Shown in pieces: positions 1-7,393 of a DNA stretch of 13,113 bases. The notes below the pieces were generated by a model that was given only the letters and a program-made list of their open reading frames with translations, was not told the origin of the DNA and did not search any database. Position 1 is the stretch's first letter. Each line of letters starts with the position of its first letter. The translations under genes were made by a program, and so were the position numbers. The stretch is from an uncultured Chloroflexota bacterium (GTDB lineage Bacteria; Chloroflexota; Anaerolineae; Anaerolineales; Anaerolineaceae), in the NCBI GenBank assembly GCA_902795255.1, contig CADBKS010000065.1, positions 1-13,113 of the forward strand. The letters are read 5' to 3'.

Positions 1-705
1 GAGGAATACGGCTCCAAACTGCTCCCGCACATATGCGATACCGGCATCCTGCTGCGCGAAGCCCAAAAGGCCGGGAAGAGCATCCTCTTCGAAGCCCAGC
101 TCGGCGCCCTGCGCGATATCGATTTCGGGATCTACCCGTACACCTCCTCATCCAACCCGATCGCTGCCTACGCCCCGGTCGGCTGCGGTGCCCCGTGGCT
201 GAAGCTGGACTCCGTGATCGGCGTTGTCAAGGCTTACTCCACCTGCGTCGGGGAAGGCCCCTTCACGGCCGAATGGTTCGGTGAAGAAGCGGACAAGCTG
301 CGTGAAGCCGGCGGTGAATACGGTGCCGCGACCGGCCGTCCGCGCCGTGTCGGCCCGATCGATATCGTCGCCACCCGCTACGGTGCCCGCATGCAGGCCG
401 CGACCTGCATCGCCCTGACCAAGATGGACATCCTTTCCTATATGAAAGAGATCCCGGTCTGCACGCAGTATGAACTCAACGGCGAACTGACCGACGAATT
501 CCCGTTCCCCGCCGACCTGCCGGACGCCAAACCCGTCATCAAGACCGTCCCGGGCTGGAACTGCGATATCAGCGGCGTCCGCAAATACAGCGACCTGCCG
601 AAGGAAGCCCGCGACTACGTGGAATATCTGGAAAAAGAGATCGGCTGCCCGATCACCTATATTTCCGTCGGTCCGGAACGTGATTCCATCATTGTGAGAG
701 AATAA
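1..705 (+). CDS. purA: Adenylosuccinate synthetase, C-terminal part (5' end outside window)
   Basis: The open frame runs from base 1 to TAA at 703-705, giving about 234 residues of a protein usually near 430 long, so roughly the first 45% lies upstream. The enzyme catalyses GTP-dependent ligation of aspartate to IMP, the first of two cytosolic steps from IMP to AMP. Visible family hallmarks are FEAQLGALRDIDFGIYPY near the fragment's start, GVVKAYSTCVGEGPF, the IMP/GTP-site signature ATGRPRRVGPID, and the end segment KEIGCPITYISVGPERD. The stop codon shares one base with the start of purB (TAATG), so the pair is very likely one transcript with coupled translation. The ATG at 214 is internal to the conserved domain and is not the start. 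Identity is very secure; the missing P-loop region cannot be checked here. Confidence 0.97.
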   Translation, partial: EEYGSKLLPHICDTGILLREAQKAGKSILFEAQLGALRDIDFGIYPYTSSSNPIAAYAPVGCGAPWLKLDSVIGVVKAYSTCVGEGPFTAEWFGEEADKLREAGGEYGAATGRPRRVGPIDIVATRYGARMQAATCIALTKMDILSYMKEIPVCTQYELNGELTDEFPFPADLPDAKPVIKTVPGWNCDISGVRKYSDLPKEARDYVEYLEKEIGCPITYISVGPERDSIIVRE

Positions 706-2111
706 TGCACGACAGCTACGAAAGTCCCTTCTGCACGCGTTATGCCTCAAAGCAGATGCAGCAGCTGTTTTCCGCCGATACCCGCTATCAGACCTGGCGG
801 AAGCTCTGGGTGGAACTGGCACGGGCCCAGTCTGAACTGGGCCTGCCGGTGACCCCGGAACAGGTGGCGGAGCTGGAAGCCCATATCACGGATATCGACT
901 ATGAAGCCGAACGGGAGAAGGAAAAAGAGATCCGCCACGACGTGATGGCGCACATCTACGCCTACGGTCTCGTCTGCCCGAACGCAAAGGGGATCATCCA
1001 TCTCGGCGCCACCAGCTGTTATGTGACGGATAACGCCGACCTGATCATTTACCGGGACGCGCTGCTTTCCGTCCGCGCATCCATGCTGACCGTGATCGGG
1101 AACCTGGCGGCCTTCGCGGACAAATACAAAGCGCTGCCGACACTTGGCTACACGCATCTCCAGCCGGCCCAGCTGGTCACCGTTGGGAAACGCGCCTGCC
1201 TCTGGATCCAGGACCTGATGATGGATCTGGACGAGATCGACGACACGATCCGCGCCATCCGCTTCCTGGGCTGCCGCGGCACAACGGGGACCGAAGCCAG
1301 CTTCCTGAGCCTCTTCAACGGGGACAGCGAAAAGATCGACGAAATGAACCGCCGCATCGCCTCCCGCTTCGGCTTCAGCGAGCTTTTCGGCGTCAGCGGG
1401 CAGACCTACCCGCGCAAGCTCGACAGCCGCATCCTGAACGCGCTGAGCTCCGTCGCACAGAGCGCCTACCGCTTCGCCAACGACATCCGCCTGCTCCAGC
1501 ACATGCGCCAGGTGGAAGAACCCTTCGAGAAGGATCAGGTCGGCTCCTCGGCCATGGCCTACAAACGCAACCCGATGCGCTCGGAACGCATCTGCTCGCT
1601 GGCCCGCTACGTCATGGCGGACGCCATGAACGCCCCGATGACCGCCTCGACCCAGTGGTTCGAACGCACGCTGGACGACTCCGCCAACCGCCGCATCTCG
1701 CTGCCGGAAGGCTTCCTGGCCGTTGACGGCATCCTGCGCCTGATGGCCAACGTCTCCGACGGGCTGCACGTCAACGAAAAGATCATCGCCAAAGCCGTCA
1801 GCGAATACCTGCCGTTCATCGCAACCGAAAACCTGTTGATGAGCGCCGTCAAGGCCGGCGGGGACCGTCAGCAGATGCATGAGATCATCCGCCGCCACTC
1901 CATGGACGCCACGCTGCGCATGCGCGAAGGCCTGTCCTGCAATCTGCTGGAGGAACTCGGGAACGACCCGGATTTCGTCCTCAGCAGCGAAGCGATCGCG
2001 GGGGTCCTGAACGCCGCGGACTATATCGGACGCTGCCCGGAACAGGTCGACCGCTACCTTGCCACCCTGCCGAAGACCGGCGGGGCAGAGACTGAGGAGA
2101 TCTCGCTGTAA
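705..2111 (+). CDS. purB: Adenylosuccinate lyase
   Basis: 468 residues, a normal length. It splits adenylosuccinate to AMP plus fumarate and also acts on SAICAR in de novo purine synthesis. It belongs to the fumarase/aspartase superfamily. Seen in the sequence: RHDVMAH with His78, GIIHLGATSCYVTDNAD around 96-112, the catalytic His in GYTHLQPAQ (His151), and the mobile signature loop GSSAMAYKRNP at 280-290 with the catalytic serine (Ser282 by family alignment). The start ATG overlaps the purA stop by one base, which fits translational coupling. Several blocks (SSAM-YKRNPMRSER, QWFERTLDDSANRR, LPFIATEN) closely match what I remember of human ADSL, so this is the eukaryote-like ADSL branch rather than the shorter B. 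subtilis type. A strong terminator follows within about 10 bases of the stop. Confidence 0.97.
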   Translation: MHDSYESPFCTRYASKQMQQLFSADTRYQTWRKLWVELARAQSELGLPVTPEQVAELEAHITDIDYEAEREKEKEIRHDVMAHIYAYGLVCPNAKGIIHLGATSCYVTDNADLIIYRDALLSVRASMLTVIGNLAAFADKYKALPTLGYTHLQPAQLVTVGKRACLWIQDLMMDLDEIDDTIRAIRFLGCRGTTGTEASFLSLFNGDSEKIDEMNRRIASRFGFSELFGVSGQTYPRKLDSRILNALSSVAQSAYRFANDIRLLQHMRQVEEPFEKDQVGSSAMAYKRNPMRSERICSLARYVMADAMNAPMTASTQWFERTLDDSANRRISLPEGFLAVDGILRLMANVSDGLHVNEKIIAKAVSEYLPFIATENLLMSAVKAGGDRQQMHEIIRRHSMDATLRMREGLSCNLLEELGNDPDFVLSSEAIAGVLNAADYIGRCPEQVDRYLATLPKTGGAETEEISL

Positions 2112-2116
2112 CTAAA

Positions 2117-2144
2117 GCAGGCAGGAGGCAGCAGGCAGCCGGCA
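2117..2144 (+). repeat. Heptamer tandem array, four units
   Basis: Four consecutive 7-nt units, GCAGGCA, GGAGGCA, GCAGGCA and GCCGGCA, start 6 bases after the purB stop. The same unit type recurs downstream of hpt (2782 onward), with a shared 13-mer GGCAGCCGGCAGT at 2134-2146 and 2785-2797. Here the array also supplies the left arm of the purB terminator. Confidence 0.8.
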
Positions 2145-2187
2145 GTGATTCGTGCCGGCGCGCTGCCCCTGCCTGATTTTTGCTTTT
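2118..2187 (+). terminator. Rho-independent terminator of purA-purB
   Basis: GCCGGCA (2138-2144) pairs with TGCCGGC (2153-2159) around an 8-nt loop. Outside a small internal loop, the heptamer array at 2118-2132 pairs with 2162-2175 over 14 bp with one bulged A. The approximately 21-bp stem is followed by ATTTTTGCTTTT, a clear U-rich tail. It ends the purA-purB message before hpt. Confidence 0.85.
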
Positions 2188-2225
2188 GATCGACGCATGC
2201 AAAATGCAAACAATAAGGAAAACCA

Positions 2226-2777
2226 ATGAAGATCACAAATGAACAAAACGATATCGAACGCGTCCTTTTCACCGAGGAACAGATCAAAGCCCGTGTTGCG
2301 GAACTGGGCGCCCAGATCACGGCCGAATATAAAGACAAATATCCGATCGTCGTCTGCATCCTGAAAGGCGCGAGCTTCTTCTATACCGATCTCTGCCGCA
2401 CCATCAAAACCGATATCTATATGGACTTTATCTCCGTCTCCAGCTACGGGACCGACTCCCAGAGTTCCGGTGTCGTCCGCCTGATCAAGGATATCAACAC
2501 CAATATTACCGGCCGCGACGTCATCCTGGTGGAAGACATCATCGACTCCGGCCTGACCCTGAGCTATCTCAAGGATTTCTTCGGCGCCCGCAAACCGGCC
2601 TCCTTCAAAACGGTCTGTCTGCTGGAAAAGGAAGGCCGCATGATGAACACGTTCCAGGCGGACTATCTCGGTTTCCACATGAAGAACGAATTCGTGGTCG
2701 GGTACGGTCTGGATTACGCGGATCATTACCGGAATCTCCCGTATATCGGCGTCATCAAAGAAGAGTGCTATCTGTAA
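2226..2777 (+). CDS. hpt: Hypoxanthine phosphoribosyltransferase
   Basis: 183 residues, usual for the family. It transfers the phosphoribosyl group of PRPP to hypoxanthine (and usually guanine), giving IMP or GMP for purine salvage in the cytosol. The PRPP-binding signature VILVEDIIDSGLTL lies at about 99-112, with the pyrophosphate-loop segment LKGAS at 46-50, SSYGTDSQSSG in the flexible loop (72-82), and the C-terminal base-binding region FVVGYGLDYADHYRNLPYIG (156-175). The start is supported by an AAGGA motif at 2215-2219, six bases before ATG. It sits 114 bp after purB beyond a terminator, so it is either transcribed separately or by read-through. I saw no strong promoter in the short gap. 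Its product IMP is the PurA substrate, which explains the neighbourhood. Confidence 0.96.
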   Translation: MKITNEQNDIERVLFTEEQIKARVAELGAQITAEYKDKYPIVVCILKGASFFYTDLCRTIKTDIYMDFISVSSYGTDSQSSGVVRLIKDINTNITGRDVILVEDIIDSGLTLSYLKDFFGARKPASFKTVCLLEKEGRMMNTFQADYLGFHMKNEFVVGYGLDYADHYRNLPYIGVIKEECYL

Positions 2778-2781
2778 TTCA

Positions 2782-2872
2782 GCGGGCAGCCGGCAGTAGT
2801 CAGCAGGCAGTGGCCGGTTACCGGTTGTCAGTCAGCGGGTGACGGTCGACATCTGCCGGTCAGAGGGTGACG
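2782..2872 (+). repeat. Degenerate heptamer array, about 13 units
   Basis: Starting five bases after the hpt stop, the sequence splits into 7-nt units nearly all beginning with G: GCGGGCA, GCCGGCA, GTAGTCA, GCAGGCA, GTGGCCG, GTTACCG, GTTGTCA, GTCAGCG, GGTGACG, GTCGACA, TCTGCCG, GTCAGAG, GGTGACG. The first four match the pre-hpt array; later units drift. GGTGACG recurs exactly at 2838 and 2866. The reading as a heptad array is visual, not statistical. Confidence 0.7.
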
Positions 2873-2907
2873 GTTCCTTCGGCACTTCGTGCCTGCAGGA
2901 AACCGTC
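2869..2907. other. Compound hairpin between hpt and ogt
   Basis: GACGGTTCC (2869-2877) pairs with GGAAACCGTC (2898-2907) with a one-base mismatch or bulge, enclosing a perfect inner stem GGCAC-TTC-GTGCC (2881-2893). No T-run follows on either side, so it is not a standard terminator. Its left base overlaps the end of the heptamer array. Confidence 0.6.
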
Positions 2908-2966
2908 CCCGGAACCCGCGCGGAGCGTATAAAGATCCGAGGCGAAGCGTCACAAATTTCCAACGG

Positions 2967-2994
2967 CCCCCTGCCCCCTGACACCTGCCCCCTG
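2967..2994 (+). repeat. Heptamer tandem array, CCCCCTG type
   Basis: Four 7-nt units: CCCCCTG, CCCCCTG, ACACCTG, CCCCCTG. The right arm of the purB terminator (2162-2175) has similar sequence, so the two array types may be evolutionarily paired as complementary arms. Confidence 0.75.
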
Positions 2995-3010
2995 AGCGAA
3001 GCATATCAAC

Positions 3011-3038
3011 TTCACTCTTCACACTTCACACTTCACTC
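3011..3038 (+). repeat. Heptamer tandem array, TTCACAC type, next to the ogt start
   Basis: Four 7-nt units: TTCACTC, TTCACAC, TTCACAC, TTCACTC. They end 10 bases before the ogt ATG and occupy the place where a ribosome binding site would be expected. The period is identical to that of the other arrays in this spacer although the sequence is unrelated. Confidence 0.8.
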
Positions 3039-3048
3039 TTTCAAAAAG

Positions 3049-3567
<519 letters not shown>

Positions 3568-3579
3568 TCCGAACCGGCC

Positions 3580-3608
3580 GCTCTCCGGAATGTAGAGAGA
3601 GCCTTTTT
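3580..3608 (+). terminator. Terminator after ogt
   Basis: GCTCTC (3580-3585) pairs with GAGAGC (3597-3602) around an 11-nt loop, followed by CTTTTT. The stem is modest but the T-run is clear, and it lies 13 bases after the ogt stop. Confidence 0.65.
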
Positions 3609-3635
3609 CCGCAAACCGGGCGCCTGTAATATAAT
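3607..3635 (+). promoter_or_regulatory. Promoter for the GH31 gene
   Basis: A perfect -10 box TATAAT lies at 3630-3635, 35 bases before the GH31 ATG. The matching -35 position (about 3607-3612, TTTCCG-like) is a weak match and partly overlaps the ogt terminator's T-run. The -10 box overlaps an upstream TTG codon, which argues against translation starting there. Confidence 0.55.
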
Positions 3636-3670
3636 TGAACAGAGTACACAGATCTTATTATGGGGGCATT

Positions 3671-5986
3671 ATGAGCATCTTTACCGGAACCGACTACCGC
3701 ATCAGCTTTCTCACCCCGCGCCTGATCCGGCTGGAATATCAGGAAGAGGGCCTGTTTGAAGACCGTCCGACCACCTTCGCGCGGAACCGGTCCTTCCCGG
3801 AGGTCCCGGTCACAGTCCGCCGGAGCGCCTCAGGGCCGGTGCTGGAAACGGAATATCTCCGGGTGACCTACGATGAAAAACCCTTCAGCAAAGAAGGGCT
3901 GGCCATATCGGTCAAAGGAAAGAACGGGAAGCGTTTCGGGCGCTGGCATTATGGGGATAAACTCAGGACCCTCGGCGGCACCGCACGGACGCTCGATGAA
4001 GCGGACGGAGCGATCCCGGTCGGACCCGGCCTCGTGTCGCGCTCCGGATTCTCCGTGATCGACGACAGCCGCAGCGTCATCCTGACGGAAGAAGGCGATT
4101 TTCTGCCCCGGGAACCAAAGGAAACAGACCTGTATTTCTTCGGGTACGGCCACGACTATCAGGACTGCCTGCGGGACTATTTCCTGCTCACTGGCGCGGT
4201 CCCGATGCTGCCCCGCTTTGCGCTCGGCAACTGGTGGAGCCGCTATCACGAATACAGCGAAGAAAGCTACCTGCGGCTGATGGACCGCTTTGAACAGGCC
4301 GGCATCCCGCTCTCCGCGGCAGTCATCGATATGGACTGGCACATCACGAAAAACCCTTACAGCAGCGGATGGACCGGCTACACCTGGAATAAAACGCTCT
4401 TCCCCGATCCGGAACGCTTCCTGCGTGACCTGCACCGGCGCGGGCTCCATACGACACTGAACCTGCATCCGGCGGACGGTGTCGGCCCGCATGAAGAAGC
4501 CTACGAAGCCTTCTGCCGGGCCGTCGGGCAGGACCCGAAAGCCCAAAAGGCCGTCCGCTTCGACCCGACGGATGAAAAGTTCATGAAAGCCTACTTTGAG
4601 CTGCTCCATCACCCGCTGGAGGAACAGGGCGTGGATTTCTGGTGGATCGACTGGCAGCAGGGACAGACCTGCGCCATGGAAGGACTGGATCCGCTGTGGG
4701 TCCTCAACGAAAAACACTTCCGCGACATCCGGCGGAACGGAAAACGGGGTCTGATCCTTTCCCGCTATGCCGGACCCGGCAGCCACCGCTGCCCGGTCGG
4801 GTTTTCCGGCGACACGATCACGACCTGGGAGTCCCTGGACTTCCAGCCCCGCTTCACGGCCATGGCCTCCAACATCGGCTATCCCTGGTGGAGCCATGAC
4901 ATCGGCGGACATATGCACGGGTACCGCAGCGACGAACTGACCGTCCGCTGGCTGCAGCTCGGCGTTTTCTCGCCGATCCTGCGGCTGCATTCCACCAAAT
5001 CCGAATTCATGAGCAAAGAACCCTGGGCCTACAGCCGGGATACCGAACGGATCATGACGGACTGGCTGCGGCTGCGGCACCGTCTCATCCCGTACCTCTA
5101 CACCGCGGCTGAAAGGACCCACCGTCTGGGAGAGCCGCTCGTCCGTCCCATGTATTGGGAATGGCCCGAACAAAAAGAAGCCTACCGGGTGCCGAACCAG
5201 TTCCTTTTCGGACAGTCGCTGATGGTCTGCCCGATCACCGCGCCCGCGGATCCGGCCCTTGCCCTCGGGCGTACGGAAGCCTGGCTCCCGGAAGGACTGT
5301 GGTTCGACTTCTTCAGCGGTCAGCTTTACCGCGGCGGCAGACAGATGACCCTGTGGCGGGACCGGGAAACCATCCCGGTGCTCGCGCGTGCCGGGGCGGT
5401 CATCCCGCTGAGCGAAGATCCCCGCGCGGACCGGAACCCGGATACGCTGACGCTGCGGGTCTTTGCCGGAGAAAACGGGGCTTATACCCTGTACGAAGAC
5501 GACGGGATCTCGCCGGACAGCGCTTCCGTCCGCACACAGATCTGCCTGGACTGGGAAGGCAGGACGCTCACCCTGTCGGCTGAAGGAGACCGCTCCCTGC
5601 TCCCGTCCCGGAGGACCTGGCATATCGAGTGCATCGGATGTACGGAAAGCCCCGTTTGGGTAAACGGGAAGCCGGCTGAAACGGCATATGACGCAGAACG
5701 GAACGCTCTGTGCTTCTCCGCCGCGACCGAAGCGGAAGACGGTCCGCTGACCATCCGCTTCCCGGAGACAGAATCCGCCGCGGACGACCCGTTCCGCAGA
5801 ACAATGGCCCGCCTGCAGGCCACGCAGACCTCCTGCGATGAAAAGGAAGACCTCCGGAAGCTGATCACCGAACACAGGGAAAGCGACGCCGCACTTTATG
5901 ACGCTCTCCGGACCACCTGCACCACCCCCGGCCTGGCAGACTGCCTCGCCGAAACCCTTTTCGCAGCATCCGGGATCGCGAAATAA
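3671..5986 (+). CDS. Glycoside hydrolase family 31, alpha-glucosidase-like
   Basis: 771 residues from ATG 3671, preceded by GGGGG at 3662-3666. GH31 enzymes release alpha-linked glucose or xylose with retention. No signal peptide is visible, so it is probably cytosolic and acts on imported oligosaccharides. Residues 1 to about 170 form the N-terminal beta domain. The (beta/alpha)8 barrel starts near GNWWSRYHEYSEE (about 186), with VIDMDWH at 218-224, the probable nucleophile Asp327 in FWWIDWQQG, the probable acid/base Asp381 in GFSGDTITTW, and YPWWSHDIGGH at 404-414. The C-terminal beta domains include LYEDDG (607-612), and a helical tail of about 70 residues ends the protein. The WWIDWQQG form marks the bacterial branch lacking the classical WxDMNE motif. 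Substrate (maltose/isomaltose-type, xylosides or another alpha-glycoside) cannot be decided. No transporter or regulator adjoins it. The frame's TTG at 3635 overlaps the -10 box and is rejected as start. Confidence 0.9.
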   Translation: MSIFTGTDYRISFLTPRLIRLEYQEEGLFEDRPTTFARNRSFPEVPVTVRRSASGPVLETEYLRVTYDEKPFSKEGLAISVKGKNGKRFGRWHYGDKLRTLGGTARTLDEADGAIPVGPGLVSRSGFSVIDDSRSVILTEEGDFLPREPKETDLYFFGYGHDYQDCLRDYFLLTGAVPMLPRFALGNWWSRYHEYSEESYLRLMDRFEQAGIPLSAAVIDMDWHITKNPYSSGWTGYTWNKTLFPDPERFLRDLHRRGLHTTLNLHPADGVGPHEEAYEAFCRAVGQDPKAQKAVRFDPTDEKFMKAYFELLHHPLEEQGVDFWWIDWQQGQTCAMEGLDPLWVLNEKHFRDIRRNGKRGLILSRYAGPGSHRCPVGFSGDTITTWESLDFQPRFTAMASNIGYPWWSHDIGGHMHGYRSDELTVRWLQLGVFSPILRLHSTKSEFMSKEPWAYSRDTERIMTDWLRLRHRLIPYLYTAAERTHRLGEPLVRPMYWEWPEQKEAYRVPNQFLFGQSLMVCPITAPADPALALGRTEAWLPEGLWFDFFSGQLYRGGRQMTLWRDRETIPVLARAGAVIPLSEDPRADRNPDTLTLRVFAGENGAYTLYEDDGISPDSASVRTQICLDWEGRTLTLSAEGDRSLLPSRRTWHIECIGCTESPVWVNGKPAETAYDAERNALCFSAATEAEDGPLTIRFPETESAADDPFRRTMARLQATQTSCDEKEDLRKLITEHRESDAALYDALRTTCTTPGLADCLAETLFAASGIAK

Positions 5987-6029
5987 ACCTGCGGGTCACT
6001 GTAAAAGCGCTGTCTCGGAATTAATGAAA

Positions 6030-6078
6030 AAAGCCTTTCCCGGTTCATAATGTACCGGGAAAGGACTGCTTTGTTTTT
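6030..6078. terminator. Bidirectional terminator between convergent genes
   Basis: A perfect 11-bp stem, CCTTTCCCGGT (6034-6044) with ACCGGGAAAGG (6054-6064), has a 9-nt loop. On the plus strand it is followed by a T-rich tail ending TTGTTTTT. On the minus strand the A-run at 6027-6032 becomes a T6 tail. It therefore serves both GH31 (plus) and the aldo/keto reductase (minus). Confidence 0.9.
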
Positions 6079-6092
6079 ACCCTGTCATCATC

Positions 6093-6109
6093 GCCGGCCT
6101 GTGGCCGGC
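6093..6109. other. Perfect short hairpin after the aldo/keto reductase stop
   Basis: GCCGGCC-TGT-GGCCGGC is a perfect 7-bp stem with a 3-nt loop, flanked by TCATCA direct repeats (6085-6090 and 6113-6118). It sits 13 bases past the reductase stop and has no T-run. It could stabilise the mRNA 3' end upstream of the real terminator. Confidence 0.6.
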
Positions 6110-6122
6110 AAATCATCAACCA

Positions 6123-7262
6123 TCAGAAGCTGTGTTCAGTCAGCCACGCGACAGCCGTCTCCACTTTCTCCGTGATATCCGTTCCGTCAGCCGTGATGAC
6201 ACTCTGTTTTTCCAGCCCGTTATGGAAATCCACGTGTTCGATCTCCGCAAAGGCATTTTTCAGGTAATTGTTATCATCCGAAAAACCCGGGTCCGGCTGG
6301 ATCTGGCAAATGCTGTAAGCCTGCAGGATCGCGCTGACAGGAACGCCGTGGTACCGGAGCCCCCTGTACCCGTCGATCTCGCTCTGTCTGATGGGGGCAC
6401 TTTCCCGATAGATCCGCATGGCCTCCGCGAGAGCTTCCTTTTCTTCAGCCGTCAGCGGCTGAGCCTCATCACAGGTCTTTGTGTTATCACGGACCTGCTC
6501 CAAAGTGCTCATACCGGAAAGGACAGCGATGACGTCTTCCTTTTCAAGGCAGAACCGCACAGACCAGGACGCGATGCTCCAATCCGGATGGACATTCTTC
6601 AGCAAAGCCTCCGCTTCTTCCGGTAGCTTTGCAAGCCCGCCGCCCTTCACGGCTTCCATGATGACGACCTTCCGGCCATGCTTACGGATCACATCATAGC
6701 AGGGGCCAGCCTGTACCAGTTCGCTGTCCCAGTCAATGGGGTTCAGCGCGATCTGGACAAACTCGATCTCCGGATGTTCAGCGAGGACACGATCCAGCAG
6801 CGCTGCAGAGGAATGGAAGGAAATGCCCAGATGGCGGATCTTCCCTTCTTCCTTCCACTTCTTTGCATGATCAAAGAGACGGGTCGTCTTTACAATGCCG
6901 CCCTTTCCGTCATAACCGTCATAGTAAACGGTCTGGATGTTGTGGAGCAGATAGTAATCGATATAGTCAACGCCCAGATTAGCCAGCTGACTCCGGAAAG
7001 TCTCTTCGATTTTCTCTTCCGGGATCAGCATAAAGGTCGGGAACTTCGTAGCGACCGTAAAGCTGTTCCGCGGGTGCCGCTCAACAAGCGCTTTCCGGGT
7101 CGCTTCCTCGCTCTTTCCGTTATGGTAGACAAAACTGGTGTCGAAGTAAGTGTACCCGGCAGCCAGAAACGCATCCACCATCTGATTCAGCTGCTCATAG
7201 TCAAAATCAGTCGGTCCGGAAAGTACCGGAAGCCTCATCATCCCAAAACCCAGATTTTTCAT
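6123..7262 (-). CDS. Aldo/keto reductase with atypical C-terminal extension
   Basis: 379 residues. Aldo/keto reductases use NAD(P)H to reduce carbonyls or oxidise alcohols in the cytosol. The catalytic tetrad is visible: Asp41 in YFDTS, Tyr46 in FVYHNGKSEE, Lys73 in VATKFP and His107 in YYLLHN. GISFHSS and the late barrel block FCLEKEDVIAVLSGMSTLEQVRDN (about 237-260, cofactor side) follow. Many Firmicute relatives of this length end in a 4Fe-4S ferredoxin-like domain with CxxCxxC motifs. Here residues 290-379 hold only one cysteine (Cys319), so the cluster is absent. The start is firm: AGGAGG (7271-7276 on the plus strand) lies 8 bases before ATG. The true substrate is unknown. It lies 131 bp downstream of the membrane-protein gene on the same strand. 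Confidence 0.9.
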   Translation of the reverse strand: MKNLGFGMMRLPVLSGPTDFDYEQLNQMVDAFLAAGYTYFDTSFVYHNGKSEEATRKALVERHPRNSFTVATKFPTFMLIPEEKIEETFRSQLANLGVDYIDYYLLHNIQTVYYDGYDGKGGIVKTTRLFDHAKKWKEEGKIRHLGISFHSSAALLDRVLAEHPEIEFVQIALNPIDWDSELVQAGPCYDVIRKHGRKVVIMEAVKGGGLAKLPEEAEALLKNVHPDWSIASWSVRFCLEKEDVIAVLSGMSTLEQVRDNTKTCDEAQPLTAEEKEALAEAMRIYRESAPIRQSEIDGYRGLRYHGVPVSAILQAYSICQIQPDPGFSDDNNYLKNAFAEIEHVDFHNGLEKQSVITADGTDITEKVETAVAWLTEHSF

Positions 7263-7305
7263 TATCGTTTCCTCCTGTTCACATATATTGCTGTCTGTTT
7301 CACAA

Positions 7306-7360
7306 GCCTTCTCTTGGCGGGACCTGCCCGGACACCGCCGGGCGCATCCGCGCAGAAGGC
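7306..7360 (-). other. Two-tier stem in the leader of the aldo/keto reductase
   Basis: GCCTTCT (7306-7312) pairs with AGAAGGC (7354-7360), enclosing GCCCGG (7326-7331) with CCGGGC (7338-7343). Both stems are perfect. There is no T-run on the minus-strand exit side, so it is more a structured leader or intercistronic element than a terminator. Confidence 0.45.
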
Positions 7361-7393
7361 GAAATCATGCCCGTTCCCCGGTGACCCGTTTTT

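Noticed and set aside
747..1898. 383-codon minus-strand frame under purB
   Set aside because: Shadow of purB; its His/Val/Asp-rich translation is typical of the antisense of GC-rich genes.
2839..3048. 70-codon upstream extension of ogt
   Set aside because: It translates tandem repeats and a hairpin, does not resemble the family N-terminus and has no ribosome site.
3635..3670. TTG start giving 12 extra residues on the GH31 protein
   Set aside because: It overlaps the TATAAT -10 box; ATG 3671 has a G-rich ribosome site.
3830..5875. 681-codon minus-strand frame under the GH31 gene
   Set aside because: The plus-strand frame holds all GH31 motifs. The antisense translation is low-complexity in character and has no recognised motif.
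6003..6018. Catabolite-responsive (cre) site resemblance in TGTAAAAGCGCTGTCT
   Set aside because: The central CG is out of register with the cre consensus and the site is 3' of the GH31 gene, next to the terminator.
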